From Candidatus Bathyarchaeota archaeon (lineage in GTDB: Archaea > Thermoproteota > Bathyarchaeia > RBG-16-48-13 > GCA-020355125), in NCBI GenBank assembly GCA_026014905.1, contig JAOZHK010000206.1, positions 1-6,235 of the forward strand: a stretch of 6,235 bases of DNA, written 5' to 3'. A model generated the notes under the pieces. That model was not told the DNA's origin. It did not search any database and saw only the letters and a program-made list of their open reading frames with translations. The translations under genes were made by a program, and so were the position numbers. Of the stretch, positions 1 to 5,099 are shown in pieces; position 1 is the stretch's first letter, and every line of letters starts with the position of its first letter.

Positions 1-653
1 AGCGGTAAGTGGTTGGTTTCACAATAACTTCGAATCATATCAGCCTCAAAAGTATCGAGTACTCGATTTCCCACGATGAACCCTTGCTGAACATTTAGTT
101 CTTTTGAAAGAGTAAGAATGTTTTTCGCGGTTTCCAATGCTTTCAGATTTGCATCCGCAACGACTAACATCACATCAACGTGTTCTGCAGTTCGTCTTCC
201 AAAGTGTTCGGTTCCTGCCTCCATATCCATAACGATCACTTCATCTCTCTTCAATATGACATGGCGGAGAATCGCGCGGATAAGAGCATTCGCGGGACAC
301 ATACAACCTTGTCCAGCGGTTCGAACCACACCCATAACTAATAAATTAATGCCTTCAGGTGATTGGATACCATATCTCTGTATAATGTCATTAACTTTGA
401 ATGATAAACGAAATACTCCTCCATAAGACTCGGGCGCCACCCCCGTTTTTTCCTCGATCAGTATATCATTCTCTGAGATAGGAGTGATTTGCTGGGCCTC
501 AGCTAACGGGAATCCTAAATTGATAGCCAGATTAGCATTGGGATCTGCATCAATCGCTAAAACATCATAGCCTTTCCACGCAAATGTGCGGGCTAATATT
601 CCCGCTAAAGTAGTTTTACCAACACCACCCTTTCCTGATATCGCGACTTTCAA
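1..653 (-). CDS. cooC: CooC-type carbon monoxide dehydrogenase maturation ATPase (3' end beyond window)
   Basis: Cytoplasmic MinD/ParA-like P-loop ATPase that couples ATP binding and dimerisation to nickel insertion into the C-cluster of carbon monoxide dehydrogenase (CODH). The visible 217 codons begin with the deviant Walker A motif GKGGVGKTT (residues 7-15, signature Lys8), followed by IDADPNANL (34-42). The family hallmark GQGCMCP lies at 114-120; its Cys117-X-Cys119 pair matches the metal-binding CxC at the CooC dimer interface. VMDMEAGTEHFGR at 141-153 is also typical of CooC. The start is TTG at 651-653, chosen because the protein must begin just before the P-loop and because a strong SD (GGAGG) lies 7 nt upstream. 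The family is about 250-260 residues long, so roughly 35-45 C-terminal residues are lost at the window edge. The gene starts 50 nt after the SRP RNA, with no clear TATA box between. A CODH or CODH/acetyl-CoA synthase gene nearby is expected but not visible. The family call is very secure; the partner enzyme is inferred. Confidence 0.95.
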   Translation of the reverse strand, partial: MKVAISGKGGVGKTTLAGILARTFAWKGYDVLAIDADPNANLAINLGFPLAEAQQITPISENDILIEEKTGVAPESYGGVFRLSFKVNDIIQRYGIQSPEGINLLVMGVVRTAGQGCMCPANALIRAILRHVILKRDEVIVMDMEAGTEHFGRRTAEHVDVMLVVADANLKALETAKNILTLSKELNVQQGFIVGNRVLDTFEADMIRSYCETNHLP

Positions 654-657
654 TAAG

Positions 658-665
658 TCTCCTCC
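658..665 (-). promoter_or_regulatory. Shine-Dalgarno site of cooC
   Basis: On the minus strand this reads GGAGGAGA, a near-perfect match to the archaeal anti-SD. The GGAGG core ends 7 nt before the TTG. It decides the non-ATG start of cooC. Confidence 0.85.
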
Positions 666-703
666 AGATAAAGAACATCCAAATTCAGCAGGTAAGTAAG
701 AGC

Positions 704-1031
704 GAGTGATGAGTCACTGAAGATCGACAGCCGGTTTTCCATCAAAGCCGATATCTCAGCTCTCCTCCCCGCACTCCTCTGAACGCCCAACGTTTAGGCT
801 TAGGTTGCTCTCTTCCGATCCTGGCCAGATTCACCCGACGAATATGGAAACAAACTTCCTCCGAAGATTGCCCCATAACCGAGGGCCCCAAAGGACGGGA
901 ATTCAACGAGTTTAGATACCATATTGATGAAGCCTAGAAGCCTCACCCCAGCATCGTCCGCCATATAGGGGGTTTGCGGTCGAAGCAAAGCCTCTAAGGG
1001 AACCCCTAGCTCCCACTTTGACTCATCACTC
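704..1031 (-). ncRNA. Archaeal SRP RNA (7S RNA)
   Basis: RNA scaffold of the signal recognition particle, which binds SRP19 and SRP54 and targets nascent membrane and secreted proteins to the translocon. The 5' and 3' ends pair perfectly over 13 bp (1019-1031 with 704-716), the terminal helix 1 of archaeal SRP RNA. Helix 8 carries the universal SRP54-binding signature: reading the minus strand, GGCCAGG, then a C-GGAA-G tetraloop (plus positions 813-816), then AGCAACC. Just 5' of it is a hairpin CAATCTTC/GAAGTTTG with a GGAG tetraloop (plus positions 859-862), matching helix 6, the SRP19 site. The length of 328 nt is slightly above the roughly 300-320 nt usual in archaea. A TATA box lies 28 bp upstream of the predicted 5' end. 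A 79-codon open frame on the same strand (800-1039) lies almost wholly inside the RNA and is not a gene. Identity is secure; the ends are good to a few bases. Confidence 0.95.
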
Positions 1032-1054
1032 AAATTCATATGGCAAACTGGAAA

Positions 1055-1065
1055 AGTATAAAGAT
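1055..1065 (-). promoter_or_regulatory. TATA box of the SRP RNA gene
   Basis: The minus strand reads ATCTTTATACT, with the core TTTATA at 1057-1062. Its centre is about 28 bp from position 1031, the 5' end of the terminal helix of the SRP RNA. This is the spacing expected for an archaeal TBP/TFB promoter, and it independently supports the RNA 5' end. Confidence 0.7.
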
Positions 1066-1084
1066 TATGGGTTTCGATCCCACT

Positions 1085-1104
1085 GAAGAAGAGTTTTTAT
1101 TTTT
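1085..1104 (+). promoter_or_regulatory. Candidate promoter of the tRNA-Ser gene
   Basis: A purine run GAAGAAGAG (1085-1093), resembling a BRE (TFB recognition element), precedes TTTTTATTTTT (1094-1104), a TATA-like A/T block. Transcription would start near 1122-1128, giving a short 5' leader before the tRNA at 1134. It lies back to back with the SRP RNA promoter. The call rests on position and composition only. Confidence 0.45.
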
Positions 1105-1148
1105 GAACCCTCTTTATCTACTGAGCAAAAAAAGCCGGGATATCCTAG

Positions 1149-1178
1149 AGTCAATCGTTAAACCTATTAGACGGGGAT
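1149..1178 (+). other. Predicted 30-nt tRNA intron in the D-loop
   Basis: Excision joins AG (1147-1148) to TCTGGTA, restoring a standard archaeal D-loop of 9 nt. The flanks can form a relaxed bulge-helix-bulge (BHB): TCCT (1143-1146) with GGGG (1173-1176, two G-U pairs) as the central helix, 3-nt bulges AGA and ATT, and an inner helix GTC/GAC (1150-1152/1170-1172). The outer helix is not formed, as in the known HBh' subclass. The splice junction is inferred and could shift by 1-2 nt. Confidence 0.65.
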
Positions 1179-1194
1179 TCTGGTAGGGAGCAGA

Positions 1195-1215
1195 TGTATC
1201 ATTACAGTGCTTAAG
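1195..1215 (+). other. Predicted 21-nt tRNA intron in the anticodon stem
   Basis: Excision joins CAGA (1191-1194) to C1216, giving a perfect 5-bp anticodon stem CAGAC/GTCTG around loop CTGCTAA, so the intron would lie at tRNA position 30/31. Inside it is a small hairpin TGTA-TCAT-TACA (1195-1206). AGCA (1189-1192) can pair with TGCT (1208-1211) as a central BHB helix, but the bulges are then not the ideal 3+3 nt. An alternative register, 1196-1216, would leave a T-G closing pair. That extra bases interrupt the arm is clear; the exact ends are less so. Confidence 0.6.
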
Positions 1216-1275
1216 CCTGCTAAGTCTGTGGCCTTTGAGGCCTCGTGGGTTCAAATCCCGCTCCCGGCGCCAACA

Positions 1276-1285
1276 TTTACATTAA
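1276..1285 (+). promoter_or_regulatory. Possible TATA-like element for pdxA
   Basis: TTTACATTAA is centred about 26 bp before the ATG at 1307, and no SD is seen in front of that ATG. This spacing would fit a leaderless transcript. The element is weak, and read-through from the tRNA promoter is equally possible. Confidence 0.3.
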
Positions 1286-1306
1286 TCACTCTTTGCGTTG
1301 TAAATA

Positions 1307-2359
1307 ATGGATGATAAAACAGATCCAACTAAGCGTTTTCGTCCCACTATTCTGATAACTATGGGTGATCCTGCAGGTATCGGTCCTGAAATTGCCCTGA
1401 AATCTCTCCGAGAACCCTCCATCCACCTAGTGTGTAAACCCATCATTATCGGTGACTTGAATACGCTTAAAGAAATCGCCCAAACACTGAATGGAAGTTA
1501 TGTCTTTGAATCGATCACGAGTATCGAATCAATTCAAGGAATAGAAGGAGTCATTGAAGTTATTGATTTAAACAATGTTGATAATACAGAAATTCAGACA
1601 GGATTCATCAGCGCTGCAGCAGGGAGAGCATCTCTCGACTACATTCATCAAGCAGTAGAAGCTGCCTTGAATCAACAGGTCGATGCAATTGTCACAACAC
1701 CTATTCACAAGAAAGCGATCCATCTTGCAGGTAGTTCACATATTGGTCATACAGAAATGATTGCCGACTTAGCTAACGTGCAAGATCCTTTAACTATGTT
1801 TTGGGTTAGGGGAGCCCGAATCTTTTTCCTAACTCGTCATTTATCACTTTCAGATGCCATCAAACATGTGACACGAGAGAACATCGTAGAAACTACTTTG
1901 AAAATCGATGACGCTTTAAAGAAAATTGGAGTCCCGAATCCCCGAATTGCAGTCGCAGCTCTTAATCCCCATGCCGGAGATCAGCAATTATTTGGTTCAG
2001 AAGAAGAAAGAGAAATAACTCCTGCAATAAACCTCCTACGAAAAAAAGGCATCATTGCTATTGGTCCGATTGCGGCGGATTCTGTGTTTCATCAAGCCGT
2101 TGAAGGCCAATTTGACGCTGTTTTATCTTTATATCATGATCAAGGGCACATCGCTGCCAAAACTTTAGATTTTCATGGCACTATCTCGGTCACACTTGGA
2201 TTACCATTTATCCGAACATCAGTAGATCATGGGACAGCTCACGATATTGCAGGGCAAGGCATAGCAAATCCATTAAGTTTAATTGAAGCCATCAAAGTAG
2301 CGACCAAACTCATAATTCTCCAAAAGTACCATTCACCCGACCACGATTTAGGATTGTGA
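1307..2359 (+). CDS. PdxA-family phosphorylated hydroxy-acid dehydrogenase (PdxA2-like)
   Basis: NAD(P)-dependent, divalent-metal-dependent cytosolic dehydrogenase of the PdxA family, acting on phosphorylated 4-carbon hydroxy acids. Its 350 residues are close to the family length of about 330. Motifs in order: ITMGDPAGIGPEI (17-29), TTPIHKKAI (130-138), GHTEM (147-151), LNPHAGD (219-225), GPIAADS (253-259), YHDQGHI (276-282) and GLPFIRTSVDHGTA (298-311). His178, His222 and His277 match the three metal-binding histidines of E. coli PdxA. YHDQGHI and TAHDIAG resemble PdxA2 (4-phospho-D-threonate / D-erythronate dehydrogenases) more than E. coli PdxA, which has HDQGLP and TALELAG. Archaea generally make pyridoxal phosphate through PdxS/PdxT, so a vitamin B6 role is unlikely. 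The start is the first possible one: an in-frame TAA lies at 1301-1303. No SD is visible, so the mRNA may be leaderless. A hairpin/T-tract follows the stop. Family certain, substrate not. Confidence 0.9.
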   Translation: MDDKTDPTKRFRPTILITMGDPAGIGPEIALKSLREPSIHLVCKPIIIGDLNTLKEIAQTLNGSYVFESITSIESIQGIEGVIEVIDLNNVDNTEIQTGFISAAAGRASLDYIHQAVEAALNQQVDAIVTTPIHKKAIHLAGSSHIGHTEMIADLANVQDPLTMFWVRGARIFFLTRHLSLSDAIKHVTRENIVETTLKIDDALKKIGVPNPRIAVAALNPHAGDQQLFGSEEEREITPAINLLRKKGIIAIGPIAADSVFHQAVEGQFDAVLSLYHDQGHIAAKTLDFHGTISVTLGLPFIRTSVDHGTAHDIAGQGIANPLSLIEAIKVATKLIILQKYHSPDHDLGL

Positions 2360-2375
2360 AAGCAAAGAGTCGAAT

Positions 2376-2397
2376 ACTAGCAGGCTAGTTGGTTTTT
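2376..2397 (+). terminator. Hairpin plus T-tract after the pdxA-family gene
   Basis: ACTAG-CAGG-CTAGT forms a 5-bp stem (2376-2380/2385-2389), followed by TGG and TTTTT. It begins 17 nt after the stop codon and just before the promoter of the ribosomal operon. In archaea the T-tract is the main signal; the hairpin may be incidental. Confidence 0.5.
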
Positions 2398-2405
2398 ACG
2401 CAAGA

Positions 2406-2413
2406 TTTAAAAA
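2406..2413 (+). promoter_or_regulatory. Candidate TATA box of the rps13-rps2 operon
   Basis: TTTAAAAA, preceded by CGCAAGA as a possible BRE. It is the best A/T block in the 127-nt gap before rps13. Transcription would start near 2433-2438, leaving a leader of about 50 nt that contains the GAGG ribosome site at 2472-2475. Confidence 0.5.
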
Positions 2414-2440
2414 CACCATGTTCCATGTGTTGTTGACAAC
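2413..2440 (+). repeat. Two adjacent inverted repeats in the operon promoter
   Basis: The first is ACACCATG-TTC-CATGTGT (2413-2430), 7 base pairs with one unpaired C. The second is GTTG-A-CAAC (2432-2440), a perfect palindrome with a 1-nt centre. They sit immediately downstream of the TATA-like box, over or before the expected start site. They could be an operator or a leader RNA structure, or could be chance. Confidence 0.4.
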
Positions 2441-2486
2441 TTTCGACTGAACGTGATTCACTTTACGAAATGAGGAACAAGCATCA

Positions 2487-2945
2487 TTGTCAGAATTCCA
2501 GTACATCGTACGAATTAAAGATACGGATCTACAAGGATCAGAAAATATAGTGTATGAGTTAACTAAGATTAAAGGGATTAGCATCAATTTTTCAAAAGCC
2601 ATTATTAAAGCAGCTAAACTATCGCATGTCGACAGAGTCGGCTACATGAAAAGCGTTGATGTACAGAAAATCGAGCAAGTTCTTGATGATCCATTAAAAT
2701 TTGGTATACCATCTTGGCTCACTAATCGCCAGAAAGATCTGGAAACGGGGAAGGATCGTCAGGTCATAGGTCCCGACTTGTCACTTCAAACGGAAGCAGA
2801 CATTAGTGTAATGCGAGAGACGCGTTCTTGGAAAGGCATTCGTCATGGCCTTGGATTGAAAGTTCGCGGACAGCGCACTAAGACGACTGCACGGTCAGGA
2901 AGAGTGGTAAGTGTTCGGCGGAGATCTTTAATGAGACGCAGCTAA
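2487..2945 (+). CDS. rps13: 30S ribosomal protein S13 (uS13)
   Basis: Small-subunit head protein that contacts 16S rRNA and the P-site tRNA and helps form bridges to the large subunit. It has 152 residues, the usual archaeal length. The N-terminal helical region includes KIKGIS (27-32), which matches the helix-hairpin-helix segment. The basic C-terminal tail from residue 117 carries the family signature GIRHGLGLKVRGQRT and ends in repeated arginines. The start is TTG at 2487, the only start that puts the conserved FQYIVRI strand at the N-terminus. An ATG at 2470 is out of frame. GAGG at 2472-2475 is a modest SD with an 11-nt spacer. It is the first gene of the operon, 15 nt before rps4. Confidence 0.97.
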   Translation: MSEFQYIVRIKDTDLQGSENIVYELTKIKGISINFSKAIIKAAKLSHVDRVGYMKSVDVQKIEQVLDDPLKFGIPSWLTNRQKDLETGKDRQVIGPDLSLQTEADISVMRETRSWKGIRHGLGLKVRGQRTKTTARSGRVVSVRRRSLMRRS

Positions 2946-2960
2946 TAGGAAGAAAACGAT

Positions 2961-3485
2961 ATGGGAGATCCTAAAAGACAACGCAAAAAATATGAGGCCC
3001 CCCGATTCCCGTGGTCTAAGACAGAGTTATCCACAGAATTAAGATTATTGGGTGAATATGGTCTTAGAAATAAAAGAGAACTCTGGCGTCACCATCATTT
3101 GATTTCGAAATATCGAACTCTGGCACGTCAGTTACTGGCTCAACCTGAAGATGAACGTGCTGTCCTTGAGACACAGTTAATTAATAAATTAGCTTTTATC
3201 AGGGTCATCCCAGAAAACGCGGATCTCGACGATGTTTTAGATCTTTCGGTGGAACAAATCCTTGCCCGTCGACTTCAAACCCTAGTGTTTAAAAATGGTT
3301 TAGCTCGAACCCCGTATCAAGCGAGGCAACTGATCGTTCATGGCCATATTTCGATTAAAGAGAGAAAAGTGACAGTACCAAGCTATTTAGTTTCAGGTAA
3401 TGAAGAAGGTAATATCCAGTATACTGCGTCCAGTGTTTTCGCGAATTCTGGGTTAATTCAGGCTGATGGAAGTGGAGGAGAATAA
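2961..3485 (+). CDS. rps4: 30S ribosomal protein S4 (uS4)
   Basis: Primary 16S rRNA-binding protein that nucleates assembly of the small-subunit body. Its 174 residues fit the archaeal/eukaryotic form, which lacks the bacterial N-terminal zinc finger. The N-terminal region has the archaeal-type KKYEAPRFPW (9-18) and LRNKRELWR (35-43). The S4 RNA-binding domain spans about 103-145, including ARRLQTLVFKNGLARTP and ARQLIVHGHI. AGGA at 2947-2950 serves as SD, 10 nt before the ATG. Its last codons (SGGE) contain the SD of rps11, so the two genes are probably translationally coupled. Confidence 0.97.
   Translation: MGDPKRQRKKYEAPRFPWSKTELSTELRLLGEYGLRNKRELWRHHHLISKYRTLARQLLAQPEDERAVLETQLINKLAFIRVIPENADLDDVLDLSVEQILARRLQTLVFKNGLARTPYQARQLIVHGHISIKERKVTVPSYLVSGNEEGNIQYTASSVFANSGLIQADGSGGE
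3474..3478 (+). promoter_or_regulatory. Shine-Dalgarno site of rps11 inside rps4
   Basis: GGAGG encoded by the final Gly-Gly codons of rps4 lies 10 nt before GTG 3489. It supports the non-ATG start of rps11 and coupled translation across the 3-nt gap. Confidence 0.75.
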
Positions 3486-3488
3486 CTG

Positions 3489-3884
3489 GTGAGTGTTCGA
3501 AGCGAAAAATGGGCGATTGTGAAAATTTACTCATCATACAACAATACTATTGTTCACGTTACGGATCTGAGTGGTGCTGAAACGATTGCTCGCTATTCGG
3601 GAGGAATGTTTGTCAAGGCAGATCGGTATCAATCATCTCCTTATGCAGCGATGCAGGCGGCATTTAGTGCAGCACAAACCGCGAAAGATAAGGGAATTAA
3701 TGCGGTTCACATTCAAGTGCGTGCACCAGGAGGACATGGTCTTAAGACCCCGGGACCTGGAGCTCAGCCCGCTATTAGGGCTATTGCCCGATCTGGTCTT
3801 CGTATTGGGAGAATTGAAGAAGTCACGCCAATACCACATGACGGAACTCGACGTCCAGGTGGTCGCCGAGGACGAAGAGTATAA
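3489..3884 (+). CDS. rps11: 30S ribosomal protein S11 (uS11)
   Basis: Small-subunit platform protein near the mRNA exit and E site. It has 131 residues, typical for archaea. Conserved stretches: [20 protein letters not shown] (13-32), PYAAMQAA (51-58), [17 protein letters not shown] (77-93), [20 protein letters not shown] (100-119) and the arginine-rich tail [11 protein letters not shown]. The start is GTG at 3489, 3 nt after the rps4 stop, with GGAGG upstream inside rps4. An overlapping +1-shifted frame (3571-3912) is only its shadow. Confidence 0.98.
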   Translation: MSVRSEKWAIVKIYSSYNNTIVHVTDLSGAETIARYSGGMFVKADRYQSSPYAAMQAAFSAAQTAKDKGINAVHIQVRAPGGHGLKTPGPGAQPAIRAIARSGLRIGRIEEVTPIPHDGTRRPGGRRGRRV

Positions 3885-3902
3885 GAAGAGACAAGAGGCC
3901 TG

Positions 3903-4730
3903 GTGTTTGTGAAAGCCCGTATACTTGAGAAGAAAGAGAATTATTTGCGTTTTTTTATTAGCGGGTTCGACGTCGCGCTAGCTAATTCCTTAAGACGGAC
4001 AATGATGACCGAAGTACCTGTCATGGCTATTGATGATGTGATCATTATCGAAAACTCATCGCCTATCAAAGATGAAGTGCTGGCTCACCGATTAGGATTT
4101 CTTCCATTAAAGACCGATAGTGAAGCATATGTTCTCCCTGATCAATGTACGTGTAATAGCGAATTAGGATGCAGCAATTGTAGTGTAACACTGACTTTAG
4201 ATTCAGATGCAAGTGATGGAAGCCGTAGTGTATATTCCAAAGAACTCCAATCTTCAGATCCCAACATCCATCCTGTGCATGAGAACATTCCCATTATCAA
4301 ACTTGCCCAAGGTCAAAATGTTCGATTGGAAGCGTATGCGAAACTGGGTTTAGGCATTAACCATGCTAAATGGCAACCTACATCAAGCTGTACTTATAAA
4401 TACGCTTCAATCATACGTATTAACCGTAAAAAGTGTACACACTGTAACAAATGCGTCGATGCGTGTCGAAAACAAGTGCTACAGGGGAGTGGGGATACGC
4501 TCAGGGTCATAAATGATGATCACTGCAATCTATGCAGAGAATGCGAAAACATATGTCCAGATGACGCCATCCGAGTTGAATGGCGTAAAAATTCATATAT
4601 TTTTAATATTGAATCCACCGGAGCATTAGCTCCCGAAACCATCTTTCTCACCGCAATTGACATCCTGAAAGAGAAAGCGATTACTTTTTACCAACAAATT
4701 GAACAAATCATGCGTGAGGATGAAAAATGA
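3903..4730 (+). CDS. rpoD: DNA-directed RNA polymerase subunit D with two Fe-S cluster motifs
   Basis: Archaeal counterpart of bacterial alpha and eukaryotic Rpb3. It pairs with subunit L, then with N and P, to form the platform on which RNA polymerase assembles. Of 275 residues, 1-51 carry the alpha-like dimerisation signature (DVALANSLRRTMMTEVP, 23-39). A CxC...CxxC loop (C82, C84, C90, C93) is a possible metal site. The ferredoxin-like insertion has eight cysteines: C178/C181/C184/C188 and C208/C211/C214/C218P, enough for two [4Fe-4S] clusters. The first motif ends in CR rather than CP. The C-terminal part (IFNIESTGALAPETI, then a helix) returns to the dimerisation domain. The start is GTG 3903 or GTG 3909 two codons later. 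GAGG at 3895-3898 leaves 4 or 10 nt respectively, so the choice is open. Its stop overlaps the rpl18e start by 4 nt (ATGA). Confidence 0.97.
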   Translation: MFVKARILEKKENYLRFFISGFDVALANSLRRTMMTEVPVMAIDDVIIIENSSPIKDEVLAHRLGFLPLKTDSEAYVLPDQCTCNSELGCSNCSVTLTLDSDASDGSRSVYSKELQSSDPNIHPVHENIPIIKLAQGQNVRLEAYAKLGLGINHAKWQPTSSCTYKYASIIRINRKKCTHCNKCVDACRKQVLQGSGDTLRVINDDHCNLCRECENICPDDAIRVEWRKNSYIFNIESTGALAPETIFLTAIDILKEKAITFYQQIEQIMREDEK

Positions 4731-5086
4731 GTGCGAGAACTACAAATCCTCAACTTATAGAATTGATCAAATTTCTTACGTGGAAAGCTAATGAATATCA
4801 AGCCCCTATATGGGATAGTGTTGCTCAGAAACTGAAAAAGAGTAAACATAACCGAGTTGCAGTCAATCTTAGTCGGATAAACCGGTATACCTCTGAGAAT
4901 GATATTGCGCTTGTTCCAGGAAAAATTCTAAGTAGCGGATCATTAACTCATACAATAAACATTGCCGCCGTCTCCTCATCCCTTAAAGCTCGTAACAAAA
5001 TCGAGCAAGCAGGTGGAAGATATTTAACAATTGAAGCTCTTGTCCAAGAAAACCCTAAAGGTTCAGGAGTAAAAATTATCGGTTGA
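4727..5086 (+). CDS. rpl18e: 50S ribosomal protein L18e (eL18)
   Basis: Large-subunit protein of archaea and eukaryotes, absent from bacteria, with a fold related to bacterial uL15. The length of 119 residues is usual for archaeal eL18. Recognisable segments: TNPQLIELI (6-14), APIWDSVAQKLKKSKHNRVAVNLSRINRY (26-54, alignable throughout), LVPGKILSSGSL (62-73) and the C-terminal IEQAGGRYLTIEALVQENPKG (92-112), the typical L15-like ending. The ATG overlaps the rpoD stop, implying translational coupling. Only 13 nt follow before rps9, where most archaea have rpl13. Confidence 0.96.
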   Translation: MSARTTNPQLIELIKFLTWKANEYQAPIWDSVAQKLKKSKHNRVAVNLSRINRYTSENDIALVPGKILSSGSLTHTINIAAVSSSLKARNKIEQAGGRYLTIEALVQENPKGSGVKIIG

Positions 5087-5099
5087 TAAGTGAAAAAAT

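Larger units (their letters stand above)
1134..1272 (+). tRNA. tRNA-Ser(GCU) with two short introns and encoded CCA
   Basis: Serine tRNA reading AGC/AGU codons. The 7-bp acceptor stem GCCGGGA (1134-1140) pairs perfectly with TCCCGGC (1262-1268). It is followed by discriminator G1269 and an encoded CCA. The T arm is GTGGG-TTCAAAT-CCCGC (1245-1261). A long variable arm with stem GGCC/GGCC (1230-1233/1239-1242) marks a class II tRNA, and G73 favours Ser over Leu. The anticodon loop CTGCTAA (1217-1223) carries GCT at 1219-1221. The gene is 139 nt, about 50 nt too long. Removing 1149-1178 and 1195-1215 restores a D stem TCCT/GGGA, a classic D-loop AGTCTGGTA and a perfect anticodon stem CAGAC/GTCTG, giving 88 nt with CCA. 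No intron sits at the usual 37/38 site. Identity is firm; exact splice sites are inferred. Confidence 0.9.

Noticed and set aside
118..426. 102-codon open frame on the plus strand
   Set aside because: It is antisense to cooC, whose conserved motifs run through the whole interval on the minus strand.
800..1039. 79-codon open frame on the minus strand
   Set aside because: It lies almost wholly inside the SRP RNA gene, on the same strand. The nucleotide sequence is explained by helix 6, helix 8 and the terminal helix, and the encoded protein resembles nothing.
1134..1272. tRNA-Leu as an alternative identity for the class II tRNA
   Set aside because: The discriminator base is G (A is expected for archaeal Leu), and the only loop with a good stem gives anticodon GCT, which is serine.
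1134..1272. A tRNA pseudogene broken by insertions
   Set aside because: All stems are intact after removal of two short segments, the acceptor stem is perfect and CCA is encoded; decay would have left mismatches.
1307..2359. Naming the gene pdxA with a vitamin B6 role
   Set aside because: Its motifs are closer to PdxA2, and the usual archaeal B6 route does not use PdxA, so only the family was called.
2470..2472. ATG upstream of rps13 as its start
   Set aside because: It is out of frame with the conserved S13 sequence.
3571..3912. 113-codon open frame overlapping rps11 and the rpoD start
   Set aside because: It is a shifted-frame shadow of rps11; the rps11 frame carries all conserved S11 motifs.
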